From: Burkholderiales bacterium
GTDB lineage: Bacteria; Pseudomonadota; Gammaproteobacteria; Burkholderiales; Casimicrobiaceae
DNA: 64,000 bases
Assembly: GCA_031277215.1 (NCBI GenBank)
Contig: JAITMR010000042.1
Span: forward strand, 52,781-116,780
Direction of reading: 5' to 3'
Shown here in pieces: positions 42,902-53,436 of the stretch (its first letter is position 1; the number at the start of each line of letters is the position of its first letter). Under the pieces are notes generated by a model. The model had not been told where the DNA came from, did not search any database, and saw only the letters and a program-made list of their open reading frames with translations. A program made the translations under genes and the position numbers.

Positions 42902-44866
42902 ATGGGCAAGATCATTGGCATTGACTTGGGTACGACCAACAGTTGCGTAGCGATCATCGAAGGCGGCCAACCCAAGGTTATCGAAAATTCGGAAGGTACG
43001 CGGACGACGCCATCGGTGGTGGCGTATATGGAGGACGGCGAAATCCTCTGCGGCGCACCGGCCAAGCGGCAGGCAGTGACCAATCCGCGCAACACGCTGT
43101 TTGCGGTGAAGCGGTTGATCGGTCGCCGTTTTGAAGAAAAGGAAGTGCAGAAAGACATCGACCTGATGCCATTCTCGATTGTCAAGAACGACAACGGCGA
43201 CGCTTGGGTTGAAGTGCGCGGCAACAAGATGGCGCCGCCGCAAATTTCGGCGGAAGTTCTGCGCAAGATGAAAAAAACGGCGGAAGATTATCTCGGCGAA
43301 GAAGTGACCGAAGCGGTGATTACAGTTCCGGCGTACTTCAACGACAGCCAGCGGCAGGCGACCAAAGATTCCGGCAGAATCGCCGGTCTTGAAGTCAAGC
43401 GGATCATCAACGAACCGACGGCGGCGGCGCTGGCGTTCGGCCTCGACAAAAAAGAGGGCGACCGCAAAATTGCGGTGTACGACCTTGGTGGCGGAACGTT
43501 CGACGTTTCGATTATCGAAATTGCCGAGCTTGACGGCGAGCATCAGTTTGAAGTGTTGTCCACCAACGGCGATACCTTCCTCGGCGGTGAAGATTTCGAC
43601 CAGCGGTTGATCGACTACATCGTCACCGAATTCAAAAAAGATCAGGGCGTCGATCTCAAGAACGACGTGCTGGCGTTGCAGCGGCTGAAAGAGACAGCGG
43701 AAAAAGCGAAGATCGAATTGTCGAGTTCGCAACAAACCGAAATCAACCTGCCGTACATCACGGCGGATGCGTCGGGGCCGAAACACCTGTCGATGAAAAT
43801 CACCCGCGCCAAATTCGAGGCGCTGGTTGAAGATTTGATCGAGCGCACGATTGTGCCGTGCCGGACGGCGATTAAGGACGCGGGCGTCAAAATCTCCGAT
43901 ATCGGCGACGTGATTCTGGTCGGCGGCATGACGCGGATGCCGAAGGTGCAAGAGAAAGTCAAAGAATTTTTCGGCAAAGAGCCGCGCAAAGACGTGAACC
44001 CCGACGAAGCGGTGGCGGTGGGCGCGGCGATTCAGGGATCGGTGTTGGCCGGTGAGCGGCGCGACGTGTTGCTGCTTGACGTGACACCATTGTCGCTTGG
44101 AATCGAAACACTGGGCGGCGTGATGACCAAACTGATCCAGAAAAACACGACGATTCCAACCAAGGCATCGCAAGTCTTTTCAACCGCAGACGACAATCAG
44201 AGCGCGGTGACTGTGCATGTATTGCAGGGCGAGCGTGATATGGCGAGCGGCAACAAGAGCCTTGGCCAGTTCAATCTGGAAGGCATCCCGTCAGCGCCGC
44301 GCGGCATGCCGCAGATTGAAGTGACGTTCGACATCGACGCTAACGGTATCCTGCATGTGTCGGCCAAGGATAAGGCAACAGGTAAGGAAAACAAGATTAC
44401 GATCAAGGCCAACTCAGGTTTGTCTGACGAAGAAGTTGATCGGATGGTGAAAGATGCCGAAGCGCACGCCGATGAAGACAAGAAGTTGATGGAAGCGGTG
44501 CAGGCGCGTAATGAGTTGGATGGTCTGGTTCACAGCGTCAAGAAATCGTTGGCTGAGTACGGCGACAAGATCGGTAGCGATGACAAGACCAAGATCGAAG
44601 AAGCGCTGAAAGACGCCGAAGAAACGTTGAAAGAAAAAGATGCGGCCAAGGAAACGATGGCGGCAAAGAGCGAGGCGCTGGCAACGGCGTCGCAGAAACT
44701 TGGCGAAGCGATCTATGCTGCCGCACAAGCGGAAGCTGCAGCGGCGCAGGCAGAGGGAGCTGCACAGTGCGGCGCTCAGGGGGCAACCAATGGCAGCGGC
44801 AAACCCGGTGACGACGCCAAAGTGGTTGACGCCGAATATACCGAAGTGAAAGACAAAAAAGAGTAA
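42902..44866 (+). CDS. dnaK: Molecular chaperone DnaK (Hsp70)
   Basis: The 654-residue ATP-dependent chaperone shows the phosphate-1 motif [12 protein letters not shown] at the start, [15 protein letters not shown], the phosphate-2 motif [13 protein letters not shown], and the interdomain linker [19 protein letters not shown]. The substrate-binding domain and helical lid end in the conserved VVDAEYTEV. The lid tail before it is Ala/Gln/Gly-rich. Full length and intact. It has its own heat-shock promoter and is followed by a hairpin and dnaJ. Confidence 0.98.
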   Translation: MGKIIGIDLGTTNSCVAIIEGGQPKVIENSEGTRTTPSVVAYMEDGEILCGAPAKRQAVTNPRNTLFAVKRLIGRRFEEKEVQKDIDLMPFSIVKNDNGDAWVEVRGNKMAPPQISAEVLRKMKKTAEDYLGEEVTEAVITVPAYFNDSQRQATKDSGRIAGLEVKRIINEPTAAALAFGLDKKEGDRKIAVYDLGGGTFDVSIIEIAELDGEHQFEVLSTNGDTFLGGEDFDQRLIDYIVTEFKKDQGVDLKNDVLALQRLKETAEKAKIELSSSQQTEINLPYITADASGPKHLSMKITRAKFEALVEDLIERTIVPCRTAIKDAGVKISDIGDVILVGGMTRMPKVQEKVKEFFGKEPRKDVNPDEAVAVGAAIQGSVLAGERRDVLLLDVTPLSLGIETLGGVMTKLIQKNTTIPTKASQVFSTADDNQSAVTVHVLQGERDMASGNKSLGQFNLEGIPSAPRGMPQIEVTFDIDANGILHVSAKDKATGKENKITIKANSGLSDEEVDRMVKDAEAHADEDKKLMEAVQARNELDGLVHSVKKSLAEYGDKIGSDDKTKIEEALKDAEETLKEKDAAKETMAAKSEALATASQKLGEAIYAAAQAEAAAAQAEGAAQCGAQGATNGSGKPGDDAKVVDAEYTEVKDKKE

Positions 44867-44887
44867 TTCCGATGTAAGAAAGGAACA

Positions 44888-44920
44888 ACACAGGACAGGG
44901 AAAAATGCCTTGTCCGGTGT
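44888..44920 (+). other. Hairpin between dnaK and dnaJ
   Basis: ACAC-A-GGACAGG (44888-44899), loop GAAAAATG, CC-T-TGTCC-G-GTGT (44908-44920): about 11 pairs with one mismatch and one bulge, followed by ATTTTCT. It could act as a partial terminator or RNA-stability element that lowers dnaJ relative to dnaK. Confidence 0.45.
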
Positions 44921-45003
44921 ATTTTCTGGAAAACACGTTGGGAAAGAAGTTAGATAAAGCATTGAAAGCGGTGAAGACGAAGCAAGGAAGGTGATTCACA
45001 ATC

Positions 45004-46152
45004 ATGGCCACATCGAACAAGCGCGATTACTACACAGTATTGGGATTAGGCCGCGATGCCTCCGAGGAGGACATCAAAAAAGCGTACCGCAAGCTGGCGA
45101 TGAAACACCACCCGGACCGAAACACCGGCGACAAAGACGCGGAAGAAAAATTCAAAGAAGCAAAAGAGGCGTATGAAATATTGAGCGACGCCAACAAACG
45201 TGCGACTTACGATCAGTTCGGTCATGCGGGTGTTGACCCGAACATGGGCGGCTTCGGCGGTGCGGGCGCGGCGGGCTTCGGCGGCTTTGGTAACTTCGCC
45301 GACGCTTTTGGCGACATCTTTAGCGAAGCCTTCGGACAGGGGCGCGGCGGGCGGGCGAATGCCGTATATCGCGGCGCCGATTTGCGCTACAACCTGGAAC
45401 TGTCGCTCGAAGACGCAGCACGTGGCACCGAATTGAAGATTCGGGTGCCGACGCAAGAAACCTGTGAAACCTGTCACGGTAGCGGCGCCAAGCCGGGAAC
45501 CGAACCGAAAACATGTCCCACTTGCCACGGTCGCGGAGAAGTCCGTATCTCGCAGGGATTCTTTTCGGTGCAGCAAACTTGTCCGAAATGCCACGGTCGC
45601 GGCAACGTCGTGACGACGCCGTGCGGCGATTGCCACGGAGCAGGGCGCATCAAAAAGCAGAAAACGCTGTCGGTCAAAATTCCGGCAGGCGTCGATCAGG
45701 ACGACAGGATTCGTTTGGCCGGTGAAGGCGAAGCGGGCATCAACGGCGGTCCGCCGGGCGATTTGTATGTGGTGATTCATCTGAAACAGCATCCGGTGTT
45801 TCAGCGTCAGGGCGCCGACCTGCATTGCGAAATGCCGATCAGTTTTGCGGCGGCGGCGCTTGGTGGTGAAATTGAAATTCCGACACTTGATGGCCACGCC
45901 AAAATCAAAGTTCCGGCGGAAACGCAGACGGGACAAGTTTTCCGGTTGAAAGAAAAAGGCATCCGACCGGTGCGCGGACAACGCACCGGCGATCTCTTTT
46001 GCCATGTGATCGTTGAGACGCCGCAGAAATTAACGGCGCGACAAAAAGAACTGCTGCGCGAATTTGAAACCATCTCTCAGGAAGACCCCGGCAGACACAG
46101 CCCGCGCGCCAAAAGTTGGATGGAAAAGATGAAAGCCTTTTTCTCGGCGTGA
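45004..46152 (+). CDS. dnaJ: Chaperone protein DnaJ (Hsp40)
   Basis: The 382-residue co-chaperone has a J domain with HPD ([10 protein letters not shown]), a Gly/Phe-rich segment ([18 protein letters not shown]), four CxxCxGxG zinc repeats ([32 protein letters not shown]) and the C-terminal substrate domain. This is a complete class A DnaJ. The ATG follows GGAAGGTGA. No CIRCE or convincing sigma-32 promoter lies directly upstream, so it is probably read through from dnaK. Confidence 0.97.
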   Translation: MATSNKRDYYTVLGLGRDASEEDIKKAYRKLAMKHHPDRNTGDKDAEEKFKEAKEAYEILSDANKRATYDQFGHAGVDPNMGGFGGAGAAGFGGFGNFADAFGDIFSEAFGQGRGGRANAVYRGADLRYNLELSLEDAARGTELKIRVPTQETCETCHGSGAKPGTEPKTCPTCHGRGEVRISQGFFSVQQTCPKCHGRGNVVTTPCGDCHGAGRIKKQKTLSVKIPAGVDQDDRIRLAGEGEAGINGGPPGDLYVVIHLKQHPVFQRQGADLHCEMPISFAAAALGGEIEIPTLDGHAKIKVPAETQTGQVFRLKEKGIRPVRGQRTGDLFCHVIVETPQKLTARQKELLREFETISQEDPGRHSPRAKSWMEKMKAFFSA

Positions 46153-46160
46153 GGGTAGGT

Positions 46161-46186
46161 GTCAGAGATTAGGAATCGGGGATCAG
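46161..46186. repeat. GATCAG ladder between dnaJ and moaA
   Basis: GTCAGAGATTAGGAATCGGG then GATCAG: four steps of the ladder. It abuts the mobA-like fragment at 46187. Confidence 0.7.
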
Positions 46187-46312
46187 AAAAGCAGGCGTTG
46201 TTGGAGGAGTTTCAATTCGTTCTGCGTGTCAAGATTTAAGATCGCAAATTGCGGCTTCAAGAACCCCTGTTCCTTATCAGCAAGTTGGCGCATGATGTCG
46301 TCGCAAAACGTC
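46183..46312 (-). pseudogene. mobA 3'-end fragment directly downstream of moaA
   Basis: On the minus strand 46232-46187 matches mobA 58513-58558 at 44 of 46 bases. It encodes TQNEL-K-LLQQRLL followed by a TGA, against TQNEL-E-LLQQRLL in MobA. The frame remains open upstream through 46312 (FCDDIMRQLADKEQGFLKPQF) and into the moaA end in a different frame, but that part does not resemble MobA in this window. With no start or N-terminal domain it cannot be functional MobA. The fragment ends exactly where a GATCAG ladder begins. Confidence 0.65.
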
Positions 46313-47419
46313 TCAACCGCCAATGTACGACATTTCAATCTTTTTGGTGCGCGGGGTGTTGGCGGTTCGTTGCTCGGAGTAGTTGTCGTCGCGGTTTTGC
46401 CACAGCGTGGCGATGGCGCGGATCAAGGTGTTGTCGTCGGCGCCGTCGCGCAGCAATGCGCGAAAGTCGTAACCACGGTCGGCGAAAAGGCAGGTGAATA
46501 ACTGGCCATTAGTGGACAGGCGCATCCGTGTGCAGTCGCGACAAAACGCTTGTGTAACAGAGGCGATCACGCCGATTTCGCCGTTGCCATCTTTGAAGCG
46601 CCAGCGTCCGGCTACTTCGCCTTGGTAGTTGGGATCGATGGGTTCGAGCGGGAATTCGGCGTTGATGGTGTCAACGATTTCGACAGCGGAAACAACGTCA
46701 TCCATTCGCCAGCCATTGGTGGCGCCGACATCCATGAATTCGATGAAGCGCACGATGTGACCGCTACCTTTAAAGTGGCGAATCAAAGGCAGAATCGCGT
46801 TTTCGTTAACGCCGCGTTTGACGACGGTGTTGATTTTGATCGGCATAAAGCCGGCGCGGTTAGCAGCGTCAATGCCTTCGAGCACACGAGTGAGCGGGAA
46901 ATTTACATCGTTTATTTGCCGGAATGTGGTGTCGTCAATGGCGTCAAGGCTGACGGTGATTCGTTGCAGACCGGCGTTACGCAGGCTTTGCGCTTTTTTG
47001 GCGAGAATTGAGGCGTTGGTGGTCAGCGTCAGGTCGATGCCGTCAATCGCTGACAGCATTTCGATCAGCCGTTCGATGTTTTTACGCAGCAACGGCTCGC
47101 CGCCGGTCAGCCGGATTTTGCGCACACCCAAATGGGTGAAGAGTTGCGCCAGGCGGGCGATTTCTTCAAAACGCAGTACTTCGTCGTGCTCCAGGAAAAT
47201 ATGGTCGCGGCCAAACGCATTTTTCGGCATGCAGTACGTGCAGCGAAAATTGCAGCGATCCGTCACTGAAATACGCAGGTCGTGCAACGGGCGTTGCCGA
47301 GGGTCGAGAAGGGGAGACGGCAACGCTTCGGGCTGGGCAAGACGCATGTTGCGCACGGTTTGCTGAAATTGCTGCTGCGCGAATTCGGCGGCGTCGAGCA
47401 AAGGAATCGTTTTTGTCAT
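46313..47419 (-). CDS. moaA: GTP 3',8-cyclase MoaA (molybdenum cofactor)
   Basis: The 368-residue radical-SAM enzyme catalyses the first step of molybdopterin synthesis. The first cluster is CNFRCTYC (Cys56, 60, 63), followed by [20 protein letters not shown]. The C-terminal cluster is C-x2-C-x13-C in [21 protein letters not shown], and the C-terminal MSYIGG is the conserved GTP-binding tail. It is about 35 residues longer at the N-terminus than E. coli MoaA, as in many betaproteobacteria. The partner genes mobA and moeA are 11 kb away. Confidence 0.95.
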   Translation of the reverse strand: MTKTIPLLDAAEFAQQQFQQTVRNMRLAQPEALPSPLLDPRQRPLHDLRISVTDRCNFRCTYCMPKNAFGRDHIFLEHDEVLRFEEIARLAQLFTHLGVRKIRLTGGEPLLRKNIERLIEMLSAIDGIDLTLTTNASILAKKAQSLRNAGLQRITVSLDAIDDTTFRQINDVNFPLTRVLEGIDAANRAGFMPIKINTVVKRGVNENAILPLIRHFKGSGHIVRFIEFMDVGATNGWRMDDVVSAVEIVDTINAEFPLEPIDPNYQGEVAGRWRFKDGNGEIGVIASVTQAFCRDCTRMRLSTNGQLFTCLFADRGYDFRALLRDGADDNTLIRAIATLWQNRDDNYSEQRTANTPRTKKIEMSYIGG

Positions 47420-47477
47420 GACGGTTTTTATCCCCAGGAACGCCGGATTCTAGCAGAACGGCACCTCTTGCTCCGTC

Positions 47478-47497
47478 ATTCCCGCGGAGGCGGGAAT
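47478..47497. repeat. dRS3-like palindrome, 20 bp
   Basis: ATTCCC-GCGGAGGC-GGGAAT, exactly the 6-8-6 form of the neisserial dRS3 repeat. It lies between moaA and the yhbY stop. Confidence 0.75.
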
Positions 47498-47550
47498 CCA
47501 GTGCCAAGCAAAGAGGCGGGCGAGAGGGTATCTTTCGTCGGCTGGTAGAA

Positions 47551-48312
47551 TCATGCTTTCCCGCGACCGCCGAGTCGCCGACGGGTAGTCGGTTGCTGAC
47601 CGGTCAACTGCTTGCTGGCCGAATACGGTGTGCTGGAAGCGCCGCGAGGCTGCTGCGCAGTTCGTTTTAAGGGTTGTTTTGCAAACGGTTTCGCTGCCGA
47701 TTTTGTCTGTGTTTTTGTTTGTTGAAACGGCGGTTTGCCGCCTGCTGCGCGGGAACCGGGGGAACTGCTGGGGCCATGACCCACAGATCGTGGCGAGCGG
47801 CGGTGCTTGGAGGTGGGTTCGTCGGTGAATCGGTCGGAAAAGGGCGTTCTGCCGGTATCGTGGGGTTGCCGAGTCAGTTGTCGCGGCGATTGCCATTCCG
47901 GTTGCTGCGTTTGCTGCCGCGCTTGTCGTGCCGACAGCGGCTTAATCGCCTGCCCATGACGGTTGATTGCGCCGGGAAGCGCTTTTTTCGCGGCTTTCTT
48001 GGCGGGGCGCTTGGGCGGCTTCGGCGTCGTCTCTGCCTTGGGCGAGGCCGGACGCCAGAGGACGATCAATTTGCCCAAATGTTGTACCGGTGCGCAGGTC
48101 AGTTGATGACAAACGGCGAGTTGCAACGCTTCGCGTTCGGTGCGCTCATCGTTGAAAATGCGCACTTTGATGAGTTCGTGGGCGTTTAAGGCGTGGTCGA
48201 TCTCGCGCAGCACGGCAGGAGTCAACCCGTGCTGGCCGATGATGACGACAGGGGAAAGTGTGTGCGCTTGGGCACGCAGGGCGCGGCGTTCGGTGGGGGT
48301 CAATGTCAACAT
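47551..48312 (-). CDS. yhbY: YhbY-like CRM-domain RNA-binding protein with long basic tail
   Basis: The first about 95 residues are a CRS1-YhbY domain (LTPTERRALRAQAHTLSPVVIIGQHGLT, LNAHELIKVRIFND) as in E. coli YhbY, which associates with pre-50S particles. The remaining about 155 residues are low-complexity and very basic (PKRPAKKAAKKALPG, then many Gln, Arg, Ser, Pro). E. coli YhbY ends at about 97 residues, so the tail is a large lineage-specific extension. Divergent from rlmE, 35 bases apart, as in E. coli. Confidence 0.88.
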   Translation of the reverse strand: MLTLTPTERRALRAQAHTLSPVVIIGQHGLTPAVLREIDHALNAHELIKVRIFNDERTEREALQLAVCHQLTCAPVQHLGKLIVLWRPASPKAETTPKPPKRPAKKAAKKALPGAINRHGQAIKPLSARQARQQTQQPEWQSPRQLTRQPHDTGRTPFSDRFTDEPTSKHRRSPRSVGHGPSSSPGSRAAGGKPPFQQTKTQTKSAAKPFAKQPLKRTAQQPRGASSTPYSASKQLTGQQPTTRRRLGGRGKA

Positions 48313-48347
48313 CCGGCAAGTTTACCTGAACCGGCAAGGATTTCGGA

Positions 48348-49001
48348 ATGAAAATGACAGGTCTTAATAAAAGCGGCAAGAAGCATCGTTTCGGCAAGGC
48401 GTGGATGCATGAGCATGTGAACGATCCGTATGTGAAGGAGGCGCAGCGTCGAGGTTTCCGTTCGCGGGCAGCGTTCAAACTGCTCGAACTGGTGGAGCGG
48501 GATCACTTGCTGCGTCCCGGAATGACGGTGGTCGATCTGGGGTCGGCGCCTGGAAGCTGGTGTCAGGTGGTGCGTGAGCGGCTGGGCGGGCAGGTGAAAA
48601 TCATCGCCATCGACCTCTTGCCGATGGACGGAATCAGCGGGGTCGATTTCATTCAGGGCGATTTTGCGGCGGAGGAAGGTTTGCGGGCGGTGCGGGAGGC
48701 ATTGAAGGGTGCGCCGGTCGATCTTGTGTTGTCGGACATGGCGCCCAATCTATCGGGAGTAGAGGCGGCCGATCAGGCACGCAGCATCGGGCTGGCCGAG
48801 TTGGCGCTGGAATTTGCCGCGCTTCATTTGCGCGACGGCGGCGATTTTGCGGTTAAGCTGTTTCAAGGCGCTGGTAGCGACGAATTTCGGAAGCAGGCGG
48901 CGGCGTATTTCGACAAGGTGTATGTGCGTAAACCGAAGTCGTCACGCGGGCGCAGTCGGGAAATTTATGTTGTCGGGAAGGGGTTTCATGGCGCCGTGTA
49001 A
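48348..49001 (+). CDS. rlmE: 23S rRNA (uridine2552-2'-O)-methyltransferase RlmE
   Basis: The 217-residue FtsJ-type methyltransferase has Lys-Asp-Lys-Glu catalytic residues around RSRAAFKLLELVERD, DLVLSDMAPNLSG, GDFAVKLFQG and the terminal SRGRSREIYVV. The SAM loop is VVDLGSAPGSWCQVV. RlmE methylates U2552 late in 50S assembly and is a heat-shock protein in E. coli. It precedes ftsH, the standard proteobacterial order. Confidence 0.96.
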   Translation: MKMTGLNKSGKKHRFGKAWMHEHVNDPYVKEAQRRGFRSRAAFKLLELVERDHLLRPGMTVVDLGSAPGSWCQVVRERLGGQVKIIAIDLLPMDGISGVDFIQGDFAAEEGLRAVREALKGAPVDLVLSDMAPNLSGVEAADQARSIGLAELALEFAALHLRDGGDFAVKLFQGAGSDEFRKQAAAYFDKVYVRKPKSSRGRSREIYVVGKGFHGAV

Positions 49002-49174
49002 ATGGGCGCACATAACCAGGGTTTACTGGAAGTGACAATATCAAAGGCTGGTCTTGGGGCTTCAGCGCCGTTACAATAATAAGTTAAATCGAAATTTTCG
49101 CTCGCTGGTTTTTGGAAGAAACGAGCGGGAAGAAGCGGGCGGTGGAAGACGCCTCATCAGGCAAGGAGCAAGCA

Positions 49175-51073
49175 TTGAATAATTGGGCAAAGAATTTTGG
49201 TGTCTGGATGGTGATTCTGGCGGTCGTGCTGATGGCGGTCAGGCAGTTTGAAAACCAGCAAAGGGGCAACGAGCCGATCGCTTATTCCGACTTCAAGGAA
49301 CAGGCGAGGAGCGGGGACGTCGAATCGGCAGTGATCGACGGGCAAAAAATACTCTGGAAAGACAAAAGCGGTCAGAAACACATTACTTACAGCGCCAACG
49401 ATATATGGATGGTCGATGACCTGATCAAGAGCGGCGTCAAGGTCGAAGCGGAGAAAGCGAACCGCAACTGGTTCGTCGAAGTTTTGCTCACGTCGTTGAT
49501 TCCGTTGTTGCTGATTGTCGGCCTCTGGTTTTTCATCATGCGACAGATGCAGGGCGGCGGCAAAGGCGGCGCTTTCTCGTTCGGCAAGAGCCGCGCCCGG
49601 ATGCTCGACGACTCGAACAACGCAGTGACGTTCGCCGATGTTGCCGGTTGCGATGAGGCCAAGGACGAAGTGCAGGAGTTAGTCGATTTTCTGAAAGACC
49701 CTTCGAAATTCCAAAAGCTCGGTGGCCGCATTCCGCGTGGCGTGTTGATGGTCGGTGCGCCCGGAACCGGCAAGACCTTGCTGGCGCGGGCGATTGCCGG
49801 TGAAGCGAAAGTGCCGTTCTTTTTGATCTCCGGTTCCGATTTCGTCGAGATGTTCGTCGGTGTCGGCGCAGCGCGTGTGCGCGACATGTTCGAGCAGGCG
49901 AAGAAGAACGCGCCTTGTATTATTTTCATTGACGAAATTGACGCGGTGGGTCGTCAACGCGGCGCCGGTCTTGGCGGCGGCAACGACGAACGCGAGCAGA
50001 CCTTGAATCAAATGCTCGTTGAGATGGACGGCTTTGAAGCCAACGCAGGTGTGATCGTTATCGCGGCGACCAACCGTCCCGATGTTCTCGATCCGGCGTT
50101 GCTGCGACCGGGGCGTTTCGACCGTCAGGTGGTGGTGCCATTGCCGGACATTCGTGGTCGCGAGCAGATTTTGAAAGTTCATATGCGCAAAGTGCCGCTG
50201 GCCAACGATGTTAAAGCGGACGTGATCGCGCGTGGAACCCCCGGTTTTTCCGGCGCCGATCTTGCGAATTTGGTGAATGAGGCGGCGTTGTTTGCGGCGC
50301 GTGCTAACAAACGGCTGGTTGACATGGAAGATTTCGAACACGCCAAGGACAAGATATTCATGGGACCGGAACGTCGCTCGATGATTCTCACCGAGGACGA
50401 GAAACGCGCCACGGCGTATCACGAATCGGGGCATGCGGTTGTGGCGTGTTTGCTGCCGGGAACCGATCCGGTGCACAAGGTAACGATTGTGCCGCGTGGT
50501 CGGGCATTGGGCGTCACCTGGCAGTTGCCGGAGCGCGACCGCATTAGTATGTATCAAGATCAGATGTTAAATAAAATCGCCATTTTGTTTGGCGGTCGTG
50601 TTGCGGAAGAATTGTTCGTCCATCGGGTTTCCACCGGCGCGTCGAACGATTTCGAACACGCGACCAGCATAGCGCGCGATATGGTAACGCGGTATGGGAT
50701 GTCTGAAAAAATGGGGACAATGGTCTATGGCGAGAACGATGGCGAAATATTCCTGGGACGCTCCGTGACGACACACAAAAATGTTTCTGAAGCGACAATG
50801 CAACAAGTTGACGCGGAAATTCGCCGGATCATTGATGAGCAATACGACTTGGCGCGCCGTTTGCTGGAAGAAAGTCGCGACAAGGTTGAAGCGATGACGG
50901 CGGCGTTGATGGAATTTGAAACGCTTGACGCGGAACAAATCGGCGACATCATGGAAGGTCGGCCACCAAGAGCGCCGAAAGCAAGCAACAGCAGCGATGC
51001 TTCCAGTTCATCATCCGGCGGCGACACGGTTGTCGAGAATCCCGACGCGGCGCCATCGGCAAATCCGGCGTGA
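49175..51073 (+). CDS. ftsH: ATP-dependent zinc metalloprotease FtsH
   Basis: The 632-residue inner-membrane protease has two N-terminal membrane helices ([15 protein letters not shown] and [19 protein letters not shown]) flanking a small periplasmic domain, an AAA module (Walker [10 protein letters not shown] about 195-202, Walker [33 protein letters not shown]) and the zinc protease motif HESGH (about 416). The start is most likely the TTG at 49175: it follows AAGGAG by six bases and begins with NNWAKNFG, as in most FtsH. It degrades RpoH and LpxC in E. coli. Confidence 0.96.
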   Translation: MNNWAKNFGVWMVILAVVLMAVRQFENQQRGNEPIAYSDFKEQARSGDVESAVIDGQKILWKDKSGQKHITYSANDIWMVDDLIKSGVKVEAEKANRNWFVEVLLTSLIPLLLIVGLWFFIMRQMQGGGKGGAFSFGKSRARMLDDSNNAVTFADVAGCDEAKDEVQELVDFLKDPSKFQKLGGRIPRGVLMVGAPGTGKTLLARAIAGEAKVPFFLISGSDFVEMFVGVGAARVRDMFEQAKKNAPCIIFIDEIDAVGRQRGAGLGGGNDEREQTLNQMLVEMDGFEANAGVIVIAATNRPDVLDPALLRPGRFDRQVVVPLPDIRGREQILKVHMRKVPLANDVKADVIARGTPGFSGADLANLVNEAALFAARANKRLVDMEDFEHAKDKIFMGPERRSMILTEDEKRATAYHESGHAVVACLLPGTDPVHKVTIVPRGRALGVTWQLPERDRISMYQDQMLNKIAILFGGRVAEELFVHRVSTGASNDFEHATSIARDMVTRYGMSEKMGTMVYGENDGEIFLGRSVTTHKNVSEATMQQVDAEIRRIIDEQYDLARRLLEESRDKVEAMTAALMEFETLDAEQIGDIMEGRPPRAPKASNSSDASSSSSGGDTVVENPDAAPSANPA

Positions 51074-51105
51074 CGGTGGTGCGGCGCGAGTTGTAAATGT
51101 TTCGG

Positions 51106-51137
51106 GAGGGCGCGTGATTGGCGCCCTCTTTTGCTTT
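51106..51137 (+). terminator. Terminator after ftsH
   Basis: Perfect 8-bp stem GAGGGCGC (51106-51113) / GCGCCCTC (51121-51128) followed by TTTTGCTTT. It separates ftsH from folP, which are often one operon elsewhere. Confidence 0.8.
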
Positions 51138-51149
51138 GACTCATAGGTT

Positions 51150-51998
51150 ATGAACCACGAAAAAATGAGCGACAAGAAACTCACGTTGGCGCCAGGCGCT
51201 CATCGCTGGTTGCTTGACCGCCCTTGCGTGATGGGCATTGTTAATGTGACGCCGGATTCGTTTTCCGGTTGCGGCAGGTTGCCGAGTTTCGAGCAGTCTT
51301 TGAAAGAAGCGTTAACGATGATCGACGACGGCGCGGACATTATTGATGTTGGCGGCGAATCGTCGAGGCCAGGCGCGTTGCCGGTTTCCGACGACGAAGA
51401 ACGGCGGCGGGTGCTGCCACTGGTGGAGGCGCTGGCAACGCGCGGTGTGGCGGTGTCGGTCGATACCGTCAAACCGGCGGTGATGAAAGCGGCCATCGAC
51501 GCAGGCGCAGTGATGATTAACGACATTCAGGCGTTGCAGTCGCCGGAGGCGTTGTCCGTCGTTGCGCGTAGCGAGGCGGCGGTGTGTTTGATGCACATGC
51601 AGGGTGCGCCGCGCACGATGCAAGAGGCGCCGGTTTATAGTGATGTGGTGGCTGAGGTGAAGGCGTTTTTGTTAGCGCGTGCGCACGCACTGGAAGCGGC
51701 GGGTGTTGCGCGTGAGCGAATTGTGCTTGATCCGGGGTTTGGATTTGGCAAGACGGTGGCGCATAATCTCGCTTTGATGCGGGGCTTGCCGGAACTGGCG
51801 GCACTGGGTTATCCGTTGTTGGCAGGCTGGTCGCGCAAATCGACGCTGGGACATCTGACAGGCCGTGCTGTTGATGAAAGGTTGGCGGCGAGTATTGCGG
51901 CGAACTTGGCGGCGGTAGCGCGGGGCGCGAGCATTGTTCGGGTACACGATGTTCGTGAAACGGTCGATGCGCTACGTGTCTGGTGCGCGATGGTGTAG
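51150..51998 (+). CDS. folP: Dihydropteroate synthase
   Basis: The 282-residue TIM-barrel enzyme joins pterin pyrophosphate and p-aminobenzoate in folate synthesis; it is the sulfonamide target. The hallmark blocks are present: MGIVNVTPDSFSG, IIDVGGESSRPGA, MINDIQAL, LMHMQGAPRTMQ, VLDPGFGFGKT and LAGWSRKSTLG. Another ATG at 51165 is also plausible; I kept the longer form. It lies 12 bases after the ftsH terminator stem-tail and 39 bases before glmM. Confidence 0.96.
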   Translation: MNHEKMSDKKLTLAPGAHRWLLDRPCVMGIVNVTPDSFSGCGRLPSFEQSLKEALTMIDDGADIIDVGGESSRPGALPVSDDEERRRVLPLVEALATRGVAVSVDTVKPAVMKAAIDAGAVMINDIQALQSPEALSVVARSEAAVCLMHMQGAPRTMQEAPVYSDVVAEVKAFLLARAHALEAAGVARERIVLDPGFGFGKTVAHNLALMRGLPELAALGYPLLAGWSRKSTLGHLTGRAVDERLAASIAANLAAVARGASIVRVHDVRETVDALRVWCAMV

Positions 51999-52037
51999 GA
52001 TTTTCCAGAAGTGGAAGAAAGGCCGGAAAGGAAAGCG

Positions 52038-53411
52038 ATGACGAAACGACGGTATTTTGGAACGGATGGTATTCGCGGTCGTGTCGGTACGACGCCGACC
52101 ACGCCGGAGTTTGCGCTGAAATTCGGCTGGGCGGCGGGGCGTGTGCTGGCACGCTCTGTTGACGCTCGCAGAGTCGATCACGCCGGTGTGCTGATCGGCA
52201 AGGATACGCGCTCCTCCGGTTACATGTTGGAAGCGGCGCTGGAAGCGGGATTGTCGGCGGCGGGCGTTGATGTCTATTTAACCGGGCCGTTGCCGACGCC
52301 GGCGGTCGCGTACCTGACGCGGGCGTTGCGGCGCTCGGCGGGCATCGTCATCAGCGCGTCGCACAATCCGTATTTCGACAACGGGATCAAATTTTTTTCC
52401 GCCGCCGGAACCAAATTACCCGATGCCATTGAAGAGGCCATTGAGGAAGAAATGGAACAGCCTTTGCGCTGCGTCGATGCCGACGCGCTCGGCAAAGCCT
52501 GGCGTGTGAATGATGCTGCGGGACGCTATATTGAGTTTTGCAAAAGCACATTTCCAAACGAACTGGATTTGAAAGGCTGGCGCATTGTCGTTGATTGCGC
52601 ACACGGCGCGGCCTACCATGTTGCGCCGCCGGTGTTGCACGAGTTGGGCGCTGAAGTGATTGCCGTTGCTGCCGAACCGAACGGACTGAACATCAACGAT
52701 GGCGTTGGCGCGGTGCACACGGCTTTTCTATCTGAACAGGTGCGGGCGCATCAGGCGGACTTAGGTCTGGCGCTTGACGGTGACAGTGACCGGCTGATGA
52801 TGGCCGATGCCAAAGGCCGTATCTACGATGGCGATGTGCTGCTTTACATCATCGCCCGCGATTACCAGCGACGCGGCGTTGCGATGCAAGGCGTGGTCGG
52901 AACGTTGATGAGCAACTTCGGTTTTGAGCAGGCGTTATCGCGTCACGGGTTGGCGTTGGAACGCGCGGCTGTCGGCGACCGTTATGTGATGGAACAGTTG
53001 CTGCAAAAAGGTTGGCTGCTCGGCGGAGAAAATTCGGGGCATCTGATTTGTCTGGACAAACACAGCACCGGTGACGGCATTGTGGCGGCGCTGGCGGTGT
53101 TGCGGGCGTTGATTGAGCAACAGGTGTCGCTGGAAGACGCGGCGCGTGAAGTCGTGCTGTACCCGCAAAGCCTGATTAACGTGCCGTTGAAAGCGGGTTG
53201 GCGCTGGCAGGACAGCGCACGTTTGTGCGCCGAAAAAGCGGCGATGACGGAAACGCTGGGACAGCGTGGCCGTTTGTTGTTGCGGGCTTCCGGCACCGAG
53301 CCGCTCTTGAGAGTGATGGTCGAAGCGGAAGACGAAACGCTGGCGCACACCTCGGCGGCGCATCTTGCTGAGGTGGTCAGAAAAGCGATGCAGGAAGAAG
53401 CGGCTTCCTGA
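52038..53411 (+). CDS. glmM: Phosphoglucosamine mutase GlmM
   Basis: The 457-residue enzyme converts glucosamine-6-phosphate to glucosamine-1-phosphate for cell-wall precursors. Motifs: [13 protein letters not shown] at the start, the phosphoserine loop [16 protein letters not shown] (Ser about 107), the magnesium loop [11 protein letters not shown], substrate loop GGENSGHLI, and phosphate-binding [18 protein letters not shown] 52038 follows AAGGAA; the frame is open 27 bases further up. Canonical position after folP. Confidence 0.96.
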   Translation: MTKRRYFGTDGIRGRVGTTPTTPEFALKFGWAAGRVLARSVDARRVDHAGVLIGKDTRSSGYMLEAALEAGLSAAGVDVYLTGPLPTPAVAYLTRALRRSAGIVISASHNPYFDNGIKFFSAAGTKLPDAIEEAIEEEMEQPLRCVDADALGKAWRVNDAAGRYIEFCKSTFPNELDLKGWRIVVDCAHGAAYHVAPPVLHELGAEVIAVAAEPNGLNINDGVGAVHTAFLSEQVRAHQADLGLALDGDSDRLMMADAKGRIYDGDVLLYIIARDYQRRGVAMQGVVGTLMSNFGFEQALSRHGLALERAAVGDRYVMEQLLQKGWLLGGENSGHLICLDKHSTGDGIVAALAVLRALIEQQVSLEDAAREVVLYPQSLINVPLKAGWRWQDSARLCAEKAAMTETLGQRGRLLLRASGTEPLLRVMVEAEDETLAHTSAAHLAEVVRKAMQEEAAS

Positions 53412-53436
53412 AGCGGTCGGAAAAAGTTGGGCGACG

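Noticed and set aside
42878-44173. A 431-codon open frame on the strand opposite dnaK
   Set aside because: It lies entirely inside an intact, highly conserved dnaK, has no ribosome site or family features, and such antisense frames are expected from the codon bias of GC-rich genes.
51150-51175. AACCACGAAAAAATGAGCG at the folP start as another copy of the AACCACGAAAG repeat
   Set aside because: The similarity is short and the bases are the folP ribosome/start region; likely coincidence.
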